Shown piece after piece: positions 38,632 to 50,900 of a stretch of 64,000 nucleotides of DNA (its first letter is position 1; each line of letters begins with the position of its first letter). Source of the DNA: Cyclina sinensis (lineage: Eukaryota; Mollusca; Bivalvia; Venerida; Veneridae). Under the pieces are notes generated by a model. The model was given only the letters and a program-made list of their open reading frames with translations. It was not told where the DNA came from and made no database searches. The stretch lies in the NCBI GenBank assembly GCA_012932295.1, contig JAAONU010000003.1, positions 32,536,361-32,600,360 on the forward strand, written 5' to 3'. The translations under genes were made by a program, and so were the position numbers.

Positions 38632-40820
38632 ATGGATGGCGATCAATGTATCTCCCTCACAAGTATGGAGGATGGAACTCTCGAGTCGGAACGTGTTTAC
38701 TTTTCTTCAGATGTTTCGTCAAGTAAGAGTGGTTGTGATTTATACCGCAGTCTCCTGATAGATAGCACGTTGCATATTTACGTCGAAGGGACCGGGCTCT
38801 TTATGGTGTCGATATGTATTGACAATACAGATTTGAGACCAGTGTATCTCTTCAACCTACGCCACTTTTCTAGTGTAGATGTAAAGTTGTATTTAAACAC
38901 TTTTACACGTCAGGTATGGGAATCTTTTGAAAGCATCATTATCTAAAAAGTGCTTGATTTTATAACGTATTAATCGTTAATTTGGTCTATTGATTAAACA
39001 ATCGTTGTTCAACTATATTTTTATGAGTCTAGCAAGGATAGAAAGTGAAAGTATTTATCAGATTTTTTTTTCAAATATGAAAAACCCAATTTGATTAAAA
39101 TTAAAATAACAAAGTAAAACTGTTTCCATGCAAATATGATAGTTTTTAAATATCAGGTTTAAAGAACAATTCTTTGTCCACAAAGGAAAGAATGCTGGAT
39201 CTCACTGTTTCAGGTTATGACAACTTATGACAACGGCGCATATAATGTTGACGTGAATCCAAAAAATGAAATCCGTGCAAGGCTTACTATATTTAATGGG
39301 AACTTTACCACAACTTTTGCACAAAACGGTACTTTTGATTACTTATCTTTTACAAACAGATACTTGCAAAATGTTTTGAAATTATATGCCAGATATACAA
39401 TGGAAAAACCTAATAAATATTTTTGCATTCAGTGCCTATACCTTATCAAATCCTATAAAAGTAATTCAATAAGAATCTAAAAATAACTATTGCAAAGACA
39501 TTTAAGCAGAGATATGTGCATTCTTATTAGATAGAGTTAAACAAATATCATTTGCAATATGCAATAAGTTTAAGTCTTGTAAATTAAACAGGTAAAATTT
39601 TGGTCAAGCAAACATGTGAAATTGCTGGAGAGGAAAATGCAGCAAATACCCTCAAGAAGATGAGACGCGACACTCCTCACACGACAGTGAGTGACAAGAA
39701 GATGATACCCGACACTCCTCACGAGACAGTGAGTGACAAGAAGATGATACCCGACACTCCTCACAAGACAGTGAGTGACAAGAAGATGATACCCGACACT
39801 CCTCACAAGACAGTGAGTGACAAGAAGATGATACCCGACACTCCTCACAAGACAGTGAGTGACAAGAAGATGATACACGACACTCCTCACAAGACAGTGA
39901 GTGACAAGAAGATGAGACCCGACACTCATCACAAGACAGTGAGTGACAGGAAGATGATACCCGACACTCCTCACAAGACAGTGAGTGCCAATAAAGGAAT
40001 ATTTCAGAGAAAAGACAGAAATAACCAAAGCAAGGCAAAGCGTGGATGCAAAACCGCCTATAATGATGTGAAAAAGATCAAACTTTCACCTCAACCTAAT
40101 GAATATATATCTGCATCGAACGCCGAGATATCCAAAGAGAATGTGGATGAAAAAGCTTATGATATGAAGACTGAGGATAAAAACAAAGCGTATCTGAATC
40201 AACCGCAGTACTTCTATTACGGTTGTGACAAAGAATATGTTGACGATCTTGGTGATGACGATGATGATGATGATTGTGGTAGTGGTGTTAATGACGACGA
40301 CAACAACAACAACGACGATGCTGCTGCTGCTGCTGATGATGACGACGACGACGATGATGATGATGATAGTAGTGGTGGTGATGATGAAGATAACAATGAT
40401 GAGACGGAGCACAAGATTGATAGTTCTGAAACTCTTAAGAAAGAGATAAAGCACTCTTCCTGCTTACAAGTGGAGATTGACATATTTAATGCTGCATGCG
40501 AATTAATATTCGAAATGTTTGATGATACCGAAAGAGAAAATGAAAAAGTTGAATTGGTTGACATAAAATCAAACAGGACTGAGTTATTGACTATCATGGA
40601 GCCGGACAGGTTAGCGGACTACTTTTTTGAAGCTGAATTAATAAGCGAATGCAACATGATGGTCATACACGGGCATTGCAGAAAAGGCGATTACACTGAA
40701 GCTAACAGGTACTTATTACAAGAGCTTCGCAACAGGCGAGTACAAAAATACCAAGTAGATGCCGTTCTAATCAAATCAGAAGATCGGCATTTGTTGGAGC
40801 TGATGTTTCCAAAACACTAG
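38632..40820 (+). CDS. NHR-like/14-residue repeat/acidic/CARD protein (copy C)
   Basis: Exons 38632-38913, 39214-39328 (115 bp) and 39592-40820 join in phase to about 541 residues. The N-terminal domain pairs with copy B residue by residue (ISLTSMEDG versus ISLTSTEDG; IYVEGTGLFMVSICIDN versus INIKGTGVFMVSICNGN). Exon 2 ends TTTFAQNG in place of TTSFTQNG. Exon 3 opens with a shared KQTCEIAGEEN motif, then eight tandem 14-residue units (DTPHKTVSDKKMIP), a basic stretch, and a very acidic Asp/Asn/Ala region from simple repeats. The C-terminus is CARD-like: SNRTELLTIMEPDRLADYFF, ELISECNMMVIHG, ANRYLLQELRNRRV and HLLELMFPKH. The Asp run and basic stretch suggest a flexible or nucleic-acid/chromatin-facing linker, but this is inference. 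The exon structure equals that of copy B and of the 16241 gene. Confidence 0.8.
39661..39998 (+). repeat. eight 42-bp units coding a 14-residue repeat
   Basis: Units read DTPHxTVSDKKMIP with few changes (DTHH, HDTPH, DRKMI, and a last unit ending SANKGI). Nucleotide identity between units is very high, so the array is recently expanded or homogenised. Confidence 0.9.
40233..40400 (+). repeat. GAT/GAC trinucleotide-rich acidic tract
   Basis: Runs of GATGATGAC, GACAACAACAAC and GCTGCTGCTGCT code Asp, Asn and Ala runs within copy C. It is likely length-polymorphic. Long minus-strand frames here are shadows. Confidence 0.85.
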
Positions 40821-42137
40821 ATTTTGTGCAGCTAAAAGAAGGCTCACCCGATAAATTCCTACGCCTTGCCAGATAAACTTTCTCAATTAAGACACTATTT
40901 ATCCTGTCACATCTGGAATTTGGAAATAATTTACTAAATATATTGAAAATGTATCTTTAAAGTGTTTCAAATTAGGCTAATGTCAAGATTATCCACCATG
41001 GGTACATATACATACAAAAAAAAAGTTCCAAAGTTTCAATGATTTTAATTACCTTGCAAGATCAATATATTGTAAGATTTACATATTGAAATATTTAATT
41101 CTTATTCAAGTAGTCTCTGTTTGTAATAACAACAATTTTATCACTTCCTCCTGATTATAAACACAAAAGTACTCCGTGACGTATCATGGACCTTATAAAG
41201 CAAAATTTATACGGCACCCCATTATCGGATCGGATATGAAATAATTGACAGGATAAATATGTTTACATTGTATATATGTTTCTAAAATTGTGACTGGTAC
41301 ACATTGCAGTGTATGAACTTATATTGTTTCTGAACACGTGATGGCATTGCGGTATACAATGTTTGTACATATATGCATAATTTGAAAAGTCTCTGACTAG
41401 AAACGGCTGCTACACATGAAATAATACGTGTTGGACTCTGTAACTCAATAGTGATAGCATGCATCTCTTGTTCGGAAGGTCTCGGATTCGAATCCTTGCC
41501 GGCACAGGAGGTGTCACCTTGGGCAGTAATCATCTGTAGTAATCATTGCCTTGACGACAATCTATTACATCATAGCAGAAACATAAGGAACATAAGGAAA
41601 CCATTTGATGCTGTTTCTAAATTTCTGATTAACAGAACAATATTCTCGGAGGAACAAAAGAACAGATTTTAGTTCTTATACAATTTATTAACAACATTTA
41701 AACCTACTCAATCTTCAAGTCCGATGACATCTTATATCGACTGAACAATACCCCTTGGGATACCATTTACAGACATTTTCACCTTATAAGACTTACTAAT
41801 TATTGACATTTGCACAAACTCGGTAAGATGATAACATTTTATTAGCATGTATGCTCCAGCTGCTAACATTTGTCTTTACTCAATATCAATTTTTGTCCAT
41901 GCCGGGTTCTATATAAATATTACGACCAGATGTTACACCATCCCTGATCAAACTACTCTGTTTCATCCGTGTAATTCCAATATATTGCTAATAAATTTCA
42001 GCATGCAAATCTGATTCGAAAAAGTCACTTCAGTTGGCATTGTATGAAACTTGTGGAGATAGTAAATGTGTTTTATGAGAACTTAACTGAATATTTTTAA
42101 TTTTGATAGTTTGCTAAGTTGATGTTTTACTTACAAA
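40821..42137. other. intergenic region with a SINE
   Basis: Apart from the SINE near 41430-41520, no gene is recognised. The sequence before 42138 is the presumed promoter and leader of the thioredoxin-fold gene. Confidence 0.4.
41430..41525 (+). mobile_element. tRNA-derived SINE head
   Basis: GTAACTCAATAGTGATAGC resembles an A box region and GTCTCGGATTCGAATCCTTG contains a perfect B box. The stems are too imperfect for a functional tRNA. Confidence 0.5.
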
Positions 42138-43325
42138 ATGAGCAAACGTTCTCGAATGTTAGCAATTATTTTCACTTGGAACATCATTTTGCATTTTTCA
42201 AGAGGGGTAGATATAATTAACCTCACAGAATCGAACTTGCAGACGACATTAAAACAGATGAAATGTATGTTCCTGTACGCTGTGGAAAACAACTGTGAGA
42301 GGTGTCAACTACTTTATCATAAATTTCTGATCACCGCACAGACATTCGAAAATGATCGTGATATTACTTTTGGACGGGTTTCTGATAAAACTTTGCTACT
42401 TGCATTTGATGTGACGTCATTTCCGGGGATTGTCTACTATGAATATGGCAGCGCAACTCCCAAAGTGTATCTTGGGGATATCACACCTACAGCTTTAACG
42501 AAAGTGGTTTCTGATGCCATGAAAATGGATTTTAAGAAAATAGACAGACACTTTTCTATTCAGCTCACATCAGAAAACTTTCACGAAATAATGGACACGG
42601 ACAAACAGTATAGACTTGTGATGTTGCACGAGGCAGACGACGAGGATGACGTTGACCTGTATGAAGAAATAGCTGAAACATACGAAAATGAACGGGATAT
42701 TGTCGTTGGAAGGATAAATGTCGACTCGGAGCGAAAACTTCGCAAAGAATTTAACGCAGTAAATTTCCCATCGTTCTATTGGTACCAGAAAGGAAATGCG
42801 ACAAAGAAGAGACGTTATGGCGGAGAATTGAATGTTCATCAAATGATTACTTTCATCAACAAAGAGGGAGTCTTCTACAGAACAAAAGGCGGTCGTCTGA
42901 ATCCTTATGCAGGCCTAATTAAGCCTCTTGATGAGGTAATAAATAGATACGGAAAGGACTTGAACGGGATACGAAACTTGGACAAAATACGACAAGACCT
43001 GAAGAAAGAAATATCAAAACTTCCGCCTAATACAGACAAAGAGCTGTCTGATTATTACCTGCATCTAATCAATGAAATTGACGAGGATAGAACAATAGAA
43101 ACTTTAGACGAATCTCGAAACAGGTTGTACCGGCAGATGAGCAGGGCTGGTCCACTGCAGTTTGACCAGTTGATTCGAAAACGTAATATTATACAGAAGA
43201 TTATAGATATAATTGGATTACATCTGTTAGAGCAAATTTCGGATGGTGATATTGGGGTACCATTGGATGCTGATAAGAATTATGGATTTGAAGATCACGG
43301 TTTGGAGTTTCATGAAGAGCTTTAG
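42138..43325 (+). CDS. intronless ER thioredoxin-fold protein (PDI/ERp29-like) with HEEL tail
   Basis: A single 395-residue open frame with no introns. A hydrophobic stretch (LAIIFTWNIILHF, residues 8-20) fits a signal peptide; Met7 is an alternative start. Thioredoxin domain 1 (about 26-135) carries a CERC active site at 53-56 and a cis-proline context SFPG (Pro96). Domain 2 (about 140-260) is a degenerate thioredoxin fold without a CxxC but with the NFPSFYWYQKG turn. The rest (about 268-370) is helical and resembles the D domain of ERp29 and PDI-D proteins (GGRLNPYAGLIKPLDEVINR). The C-terminus HEEL fits the KDEL-type ER retrieval signal. A role in oxidative folding or as a chaperone in the ER lumen is inferred. 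The CERC in place of CGHC would change redox potential. The lack of introns suggests a retrocopy. Confidence 0.8.
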   Translation: MSKRSRMLAIIFTWNIILHFSRGVDIINLTESNLQTTLKQMKCMFLYAVENNCERCQLLYHKFLITAQTFENDRDITFGRVSDKTLLLAFDVTSFPGIVYYEYGSATPKVYLGDITPTALTKVVSDAMKMDFKKIDRHFSIQLTSENFHEIMDTDKQYRLVMLHEADDEDDVDLYEEIAETYENERDIVVGRINVDSERKLRKEFNAVNFPSFYWYQKGNATKKRRYGGELNVHQMITFINKEGVFYRTKGGRLNPYAGLIKPLDEVINRYGKDLNGIRNLDKIRQDLKKEISKLPPNTDKELSDYYLHLINEIDEDRTIETLDESRNRLYRQMSRAGPLQFDQLIRKRNIIQKIIDIIGLHLLEQISDGDIGVPLDADKNYGFEDHGLEFHEEL

Positions 43326-43517
43326 AAGTCTGAGAAAGTCTTTAAACCCAGTACAACATCTGGAGAAAGCTGAAAGACCCTGGTGTTGATTCTGATTTAT
43401 AGTTAGTGACAAATTTCAGGAGTCTTTAGAAACTGTATGGACTAAACTTTTCAAAACAGCTGCAAGTGTTGACAGCGTAAAATATCATGACTGAAATAGC
43501 AATATAAGGGATAAATG

Positions 43518-43523
43518 AATAAA
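43518..43523 (+). terminator. polyadenylation signal AATAAA
   Basis: AATAAA about 195 bases after the stop of the thioredoxin-fold gene is the likeliest poly(A) signal. Confidence 0.45.
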
Positions 43524-43949
43524 AAGAAATGTTATCAGATAGACATTTAGTACAACAAAACATTGAACTGTGTAGTGATGGTAGCTAGGATAGACACATT
43601 TATGTCAACCCTTTTTTTGGACTCTGTACCCATTTTATCATCGGACATAATTTAATAGGTTTTAGTAGGCTTTTAAGTATACCTCCAGCACGTTCCAAGT
43701 TAATTGTAGAACTAGTATTTAGCACTTGTTGATGGACTAACCTTCACTGATGGGACCTCTTCCTAACGCACTATTCTTTTGACTTGTTTTATCTGGTCAG
43801 ATGAAAAACAGGAAATATAAAAAAGAGCAGTTTGAAAAAATAACTGATGTATTTCTTTGGGTTTTTCTTCTTCCGCAGTTTCTGAATGTTTTTAGACAAA
43901 TTCAGAAGAAATAAGACTTGCAATGTTGTTAATATGGTGTCAATCTGTC

Positions 43950-44800
43950 GGGTTAAAACTTAAGTCAATATGTTTGAACAATTTATGTGGCATACAGGAA
44001 TTATGCCTCCTTACTCATATTGAAAATAAGGTGGGTGCTCGACTATTTGCAGCTTATTAGTTTAAACCTGCCTACGAAACATATAGTTAACTTTGTGATA
44101 AAAAATATCTAGGCACTGTGATCTTGAACTTTGTATACCATGATCATTACGGATTATCCTTGATTGGGTGGAAAGTACATGTGTAAGTTTTCATGTAGGT
44201 GGATGATTATGAGAAAAATTTCAACTTCAGTGCAGGGGTATATTATTTAATCATGGTGGTTTCTAATATATAATGCAGGACTGTTTCATATAAAACTTTC
44301 ATCAGTTTCCAAGTCAAAGAAGGGTCATAACTTGCATTAAATTTAGCCATGTGTTATCTAACTTGTTTTTTAAAGCCCTTGAAGACTATTAAAACTAAAG
44401 TGATAGCTGTTTGCTACAATACATATTAAAAAAACATTTACCAAACTGTTTAAGTACAAATGGGGCAATAATTTATGATAAATTCCACCAAGAGTTACCT
44501 AACTTAAAGGTCCAATGTTCCTCAACATCTTTTCAAAATTTCAAATCAATCCCATTAAGGATTGCTGAGAAATAAGCATGATAGTATGTTGCATGCAAAA
44601 CTTTAATCCAGATTTCTAAGTCAAAAAAGCATTTGTCTAAAATTTGGTAAATAGTTATCTACTTTGTTGTTAAATGCCCCTGAAGACATTAATGAAGTAT
44701 TCAGTTGGTAGGCAATGCTGGTTGATAAGATATATGCATGATCGTAAGTTGCATGCAGAACCTTTACCAAGGTGTGACATCACCAATGTCCATGCCAGGG
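43950..44800. repeat. diverged interspersed repeat with internal direct copies
   Basis: Blocks around 44285-44390 and 44590-44695 share the order ACTTT..TTTC.AAGTCAAA, ATTTAG/TTGG, GTTATCTA.CTT and TTAAA.GCCC.TGAAGAC, about 305 bp apart. The style matches the GGGGCATAAC repeat at 30.6-32.1 kb. Confidence 0.5.
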
Positions 44801-44933
44801 TAAGCAGAATAGCTCAACTTATTTTATGTAGTCGAGCTAAAAAAATACTGACAAAACATTTATCTTTTATTTGTATTTGTTTTCTTTCTTTCTTATAAAT
44901 GTCAAATGTGAACATTTCAGTTCTGTGGCAGTT

Positions 44934-47900
44934 CTAATAGTTTCCATAATGTTTTAACCTGAAAAGAAAAGAACATAAACACATAAGTATAAGCAAAGAG
45001 AATCATGCTACAGAAAAACAATGTTGCGAGCATGTGTTCTTTTAAAGGTGATCAAAATATGCTTGACTACATAAATACATACAAAGTATTAATGTGTAAA
45101 GATGAACTCAGAAAAATAAAATTTTTCCTTTTTCAAAAAAAAATGGATATAGGGCATTATAAGATAGAGACAATGAATTCACAATGTTATTGGGGATTTA
45201 GCACACTATACTTAGTAAACTTTAGTTTTAACTGAAGTATAAGCTTCATCCTTGCAAGCATTCCTTCAGAACAACTGCCAAGTCTGGGAGATTGTTAACT
45301 TTATACATAAATAAAACAGTTTTTTTAAGTATTTCAAAGAGAAAGACAAAGTCAGCCTTTTTTTTAAATTTCCTTAAGTCTAAAAGAAATCTACAAATCT
45401 CACCTGTATAACAAAGCTTTCCCTTTATGGGTCCCCACAGTAAGGTAACCACTATTCAGTGAGAAGTCTAGAACTGAAGGTATTCTTAAATTGCTGTCCA
45501 AGTTGTCGGGGAAATTAGAAAATACTGTCTGACTGGCCACATGCACCTGAAAATAACCAAACATTTTACATCAACTGTGGAAATAAAGTATTGCCATTTT
45601 CTGATTTTCAGAATGAAAAACTATCGAAATAAAAAGTATTTTCATCTTGCTTTTACAATGAATTAATTTCATTATATGTCCTCATTCATTAACAAGATCT
45701 GTAAGAATGACACAGATGCTCCTTTATGTACATAGGAAATTTCAAAATTAGTAAGGAATGTAGCCTAAAACAAAAGGTTACAGAGTTATCTACACAAAGT
45801 GCAGGTCTCTGTGAGATTCACCCCTGATACTGTGGGCCCTGAAAGAATAAGTTACTTATACCCATCATGCCTAACCACCCTGCAAAGTTTAAAGGTCCCT
45901 TGTGCATTTGTTCTTCAGTTACTGATCAGAAATCATTCTCAAGGTGCAGGTCCCTTTTGAGCTAGACCTTTTACCTAGACAGCCTGAGCATAACTTATTA
46001 ATTTTACATTCAAATAAGTAACTAGTCAAGCTATCAAAAAATAGAAATTCAAGGGAGGTAAAATTAAAACAGAAGCATTGTCTACATTTTCATTAAAAGT
46101 TTTTATAGATTCTGGCCTTCTTTTAAATACATACATGCTTTCTATACAGGTTTAGTTATTTCATTCACTCTTCTCTCAAATTTCAATACATATATATATG
46201 TTCTTCAAATTAATGGAAAAACAGACTGGTTGCAGTAATTTTATCTTGATGTATATCCATTACATATAGTGTTTTGTAGATAAGTTCCAGACTTAAAATT
46301 GCTTTGTAAACCAGTCCATAATCTCTAATTCTTAACAAGTAAAGTTCTTACTCTATTTGCACCAAGCTAAACACAAAACATTATATCTTAGATTTACTTG
46401 GTAAACAATCTTTAAATATGAACATTCAAATAATTAATTAAGTTTTACTTACCAATTTAATGGCTTTTTCATCTGTATTTGAGGCTATTGCTAACATCTC
46501 TGATGTGGAGTTAAACTTAGCATGTGTACAACTGGATGTTAAGTTCATTATGGCTTTCAGGGGTTTAGGTTCAAATGACGATAAACAGGTCTCACGCTCA
46601 TATAAATTTACAACACCAGTATTTGACCTGAAAAAATAAAATGTAGTATAATTTACAACTTACGACAAAAGTACATCTATAAACTAAACATTACTGCCCT
46701 TATGGTTGATGAATCACTTTAACTCTTCATGAAATGCTTTAGATATCTGCAACACAGTAAACCATTTATAAATGAGCTAAAGAGGACAACAAAAAATGGA
46801 GGATAAAATTCTAGTAATGGCTGATAAAAAAAATCAACAACAACAAAAACATTGAGTTTCAGCAGACCTGTTACTGTATTAAACCTAATCAAACATTTGA
46901 GATAAATAAGCAAGGGTGCTCTCTGTATTTACCTGAATGTTTATAAACATGTTAAAACATACCCACAAGCGATGTACTGGTTATTTTTAGAAACTGCTAC
47001 GGTTGTTCCCCGAGTGCAGCCATCGTCCATAAACCTGTGAGTACACTCTCGTGACCTGATGTCCCAGACATACACCTGTCCCTCATCTTAAAAAGAACAC
47101 AGCAATAAGATCCTAAATTCCTTGTATTTGTTGAAATTCAGTGTGCCATAGAGGTATCATCCTTAATTAGAAACTTACAGCCTGTTATTACTTTTAACAG
47201 GGACATAATAAGCTTGAACCCAAACCTCACTAAATTTTTATAATGGACTTGACTATCTTCCAATCTGGATGGAACCATTTTATGTTTGAGCGAAATCCTA
47301 TACTAAAAATACTGCCTAGTAAAAAGTGTGCTTTGCGGAGAATGATAAGACTGCATGTATGTGCAGCCTGATCTGCAAGGGTACACAGACATACAGGAAC
47401 TTGTCATTAGCTTAGGAAGTTATAGTTAGCTTTACCTCCATGTTACAACTTGGAATGAAAGTTAAATCAGCCTTCAATCTGTGATATGGCTTTGAATGAT
47501 ATAAAGTCAGCCTAATGAAAATTAAAGTCAGTCTTATCTCCATGTGATGACTAGGAATGAAATTAAAACAGGTTTATTGCCATGTGCTGGCTTGGATAAG
47601 TTTCAAGTCAGGCTAATCTCCATGTGATGGCTAGGACAGCCCTATCTCCATGTCTGGGAATGAAAGTTAACGTCAGTCTTATCTACATGTGATGGCTGGG
47701 ATAAGTTCAAGTCAGGCTTATCTCCATGTGATGGCTAGGAATAAAGACAGCCCTCTGGGGATGTAAGTTAAAGTCAGTCTTACCTCCATGTGAGAACATC
47801 TGTTGACCATCATTTGTGAAGTCCACCGATGTCACATTACCATTCATTGTCAGTGTGAACAACCATTCCTTTGACTGGAACAAACAAGGCAACATACATT

Positions 47901-50900
47901 CACTCATACCACACTGATGTGAGAAAACAAAACTAACACATGCAACCATTATAATAGTAATAAATAATTATTTCTTGATGTTACAGCCAGATTCTAACTT
48001 GACTGAACCTAACTGGAAATCTGAAAATCTTCATCATCACAATCAAAGTTCATTTGTCAACTACATTTCATTACATATCATCATCATTATCACCATTATT
48101 ACTATCAACTAATACACAAATGATTACTAAGTGAAAAATGATAATTATGTATTTACTTTGGGACTGACTTTCAGATAAGAACTTAATAGACTAAACTGTG
48201 TACCAAAAGTAATTCCATGATTTATTAGACCTGACACAGTAAGCCATTTTTTTTAAAGTGCCCACTTAACTTTATCATATAACTATATCATACAGCAGAC
48301 TAAGTGCAGTTCCTTTATAAAATCACCTCCAAAAGTCAGGAAAATCTTTCAAGTTTATTTGATCATTTGAAGCAAGAATTCTATCAATCTGACTGAAGTA
48401 TATGATCTCCCTACAATTAGATATGAAAATGGCCAATTCAATTCTCTCATCTTGATAATCTGGATTTCCAATATTGTTACTTATTATATCCCAGCCAATG
48501 AGACTGCATCTTGTGAGGTGTCATTATGGTTTACCTGTACACACATTAATGATGACTGTGTTAACTTCTATAGCATTATGTTTAAACCTTCAGAGATAGA
48601 GGATCTTGAATATTTCAAAGTCATATTTGTGCTTCATGGGATATATAAATTCTTCCTACTTCATATAAGTTTATTCAAGTTTTGATATGTATTTATTAAA
48701 TGAATATTCATCAGCGTATGCCAGGACATATAGAGTTATTTGGGATCCCAGTTAAATATAGATTTTAACTGCTATACGGCCTATACCTACAGAAAAAAAG
48801 TGGAAGCATTGCTCTCTGATTGGCTGATGAAAATTTCACTAGAAGGTGAATTTCGAGTGGTTGTCTGCAGATCCTATTATTATAATGATTTTAAGGACAT
48901 GATTGTAATCAGAATGTAATTCTATTTTCATTCATTAATATTGTCAACCAGAAGTAATTATGAATTTACTTTAGGAGTTCCTTCTCAAAGTTGAACAAGT
49001 TGTTGGGTCAACCCATAATAAATGATAAAGGGAGGCAAATGCATTTGCATACTGTACTTAGACCATTTAGAGAAAATGTCTGGAGGATTTACTTCCCTTA
49101 CATCATAGCTATTCATCAATTGGACATGTATATGAAATTTCAAAAATGAATGGGTGATTAATGTTCTGATATGAACTATCTATAAAAGATAAAAACTTCA
49201 CAATATTTTCAAAATTTTATTAACTTAACAAACTGTTACTGAATCCAAATTCTAATGTTTTCAGCTCTGGCTGTAAATTTTAAGCTGGTCATTTCTTATA
49301 AAGAGGTCATACTGAATGATGTTTGTCTTTGTTCTTCTACTTATATATCAGATATATTATCATACAGTTATATCTATCCAGGCTACAGGCTGTACAACCG
49401 AATTGGATGAGCTAACTGACCAATATATTATACAGGTAAAATGATGTCACTGTTTAGCTCTGAAATTTTGTTGAAAAATGCAAATTTCTCATGTACGCAA
49501 TTAGACACCAGGTTTACAGACCTCCTGAAGCAGAATAAATTGCATAAACTCTAAATATCGAAGTGTATATATCACATTTACTAAAGCCCCTAAAATAGTC
49601 TTCAATTATAATGTTAACACGCAAATTTCTAAATTAGTAGCCTACATATTTTGTCCTCACTCAGAACATTAAGTGAGGATTCCAAATAATGTGATGGTTA
49701 ATTGTCCGTCTAACACTTAACCATCCGTCCGTAACATAAGTCAGTTTCGATCTGGCTGATATTAACATCTTAAACTGACAATTTAAATGCATCAGAAATT
49801 GCTTCATCCTTTGATAAAGTAAGTTCATGTCTATTTAATCACTACAGCAAAAATAGTTTAATTGTATCACACAAGCTAACAAAGACAATTATTTTCTAAA
49901 TTTTATTTCTGCAATTTTTACAACTCCAAATCAAGTTTATTTCTAAATATACCAAATGATCTTTCTTTAACGTTAATCAATACATACAGTCATATTAAGA
50001 ATAAGCTAAGAAGATTTGTCTCCCTCAAAATCTATTTTTGTCCTAATATGGTAACATTTAGGATAAGCTTAGAGGATTTGTCTCCCTTATTTCAGCTGCC
50101 ATTAATGATCAATACATATATTATTATGTGGCTCTAGATCTTTCAAGATGCACTATTTTCGAAACTCTGCAAATGTGCAATCAAGACAACTACACAGTGT
50201 TACAGTAAAAAACAACTCGAGGACTGACTACAAAAATGTTTTATGTGCCATTTAATAAAGAATCAGACAGAACTTTCTTTGCATTCATCCTTACATGTAG
50301 CCTTAATACTATATAGAGAAGTTACTGAGTTAGAGAACTGATTTTCAAAATGACAGACAGCTGATCTGTTAAATGCTGTTCAAAAAAGGTTATCATTTTG
50401 AAAAAAATTGCACCTATCCTAGCCGTAAATATTTTTACCATGATTTTAATGAAATGCATAAACATTCTAAACTTTAGATGTCCCTTTTTATTTTATATGT
50501 GTATGGCTATATTCAATTTGAGTCAGCAACATTTCAATAATTTCCTTACACTCAACTGCTTTCCTAAGAACAGTGTTGTATTAACTAATATTTCATGTTA
50601 AAATTCAAGTTAACTTATTCAGAACTTAAGAAAGGACTGCTAATGGAGTAAAGAAGGGAAGCAACTGTTTAAGTCTGGAGAAAAAAAATCCAGAGGATTT
50701 GTCTCCCTTACTTCAAATGCAATTAACCATATACCAACTTACAAAAAAGCATAGTTTAAAATACACACATGACACTTTTCTTACTAAGTATACACTAGGC
50801 ACTTTATATTGAACATACCTTTGAAGAAATGAAGTGCATAGCCCCATATTTTCCAAGAAAAACCAAGAACCTGCCATCAGGGGATACAACAAATTCATTC

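Noticed and set aside
39570..40597. Minus-strand frames of 122-152 residues
   Set aside because: They are shadows of the 42-bp repeat and the GAT-rich tract in the plus-strand CARD gene.
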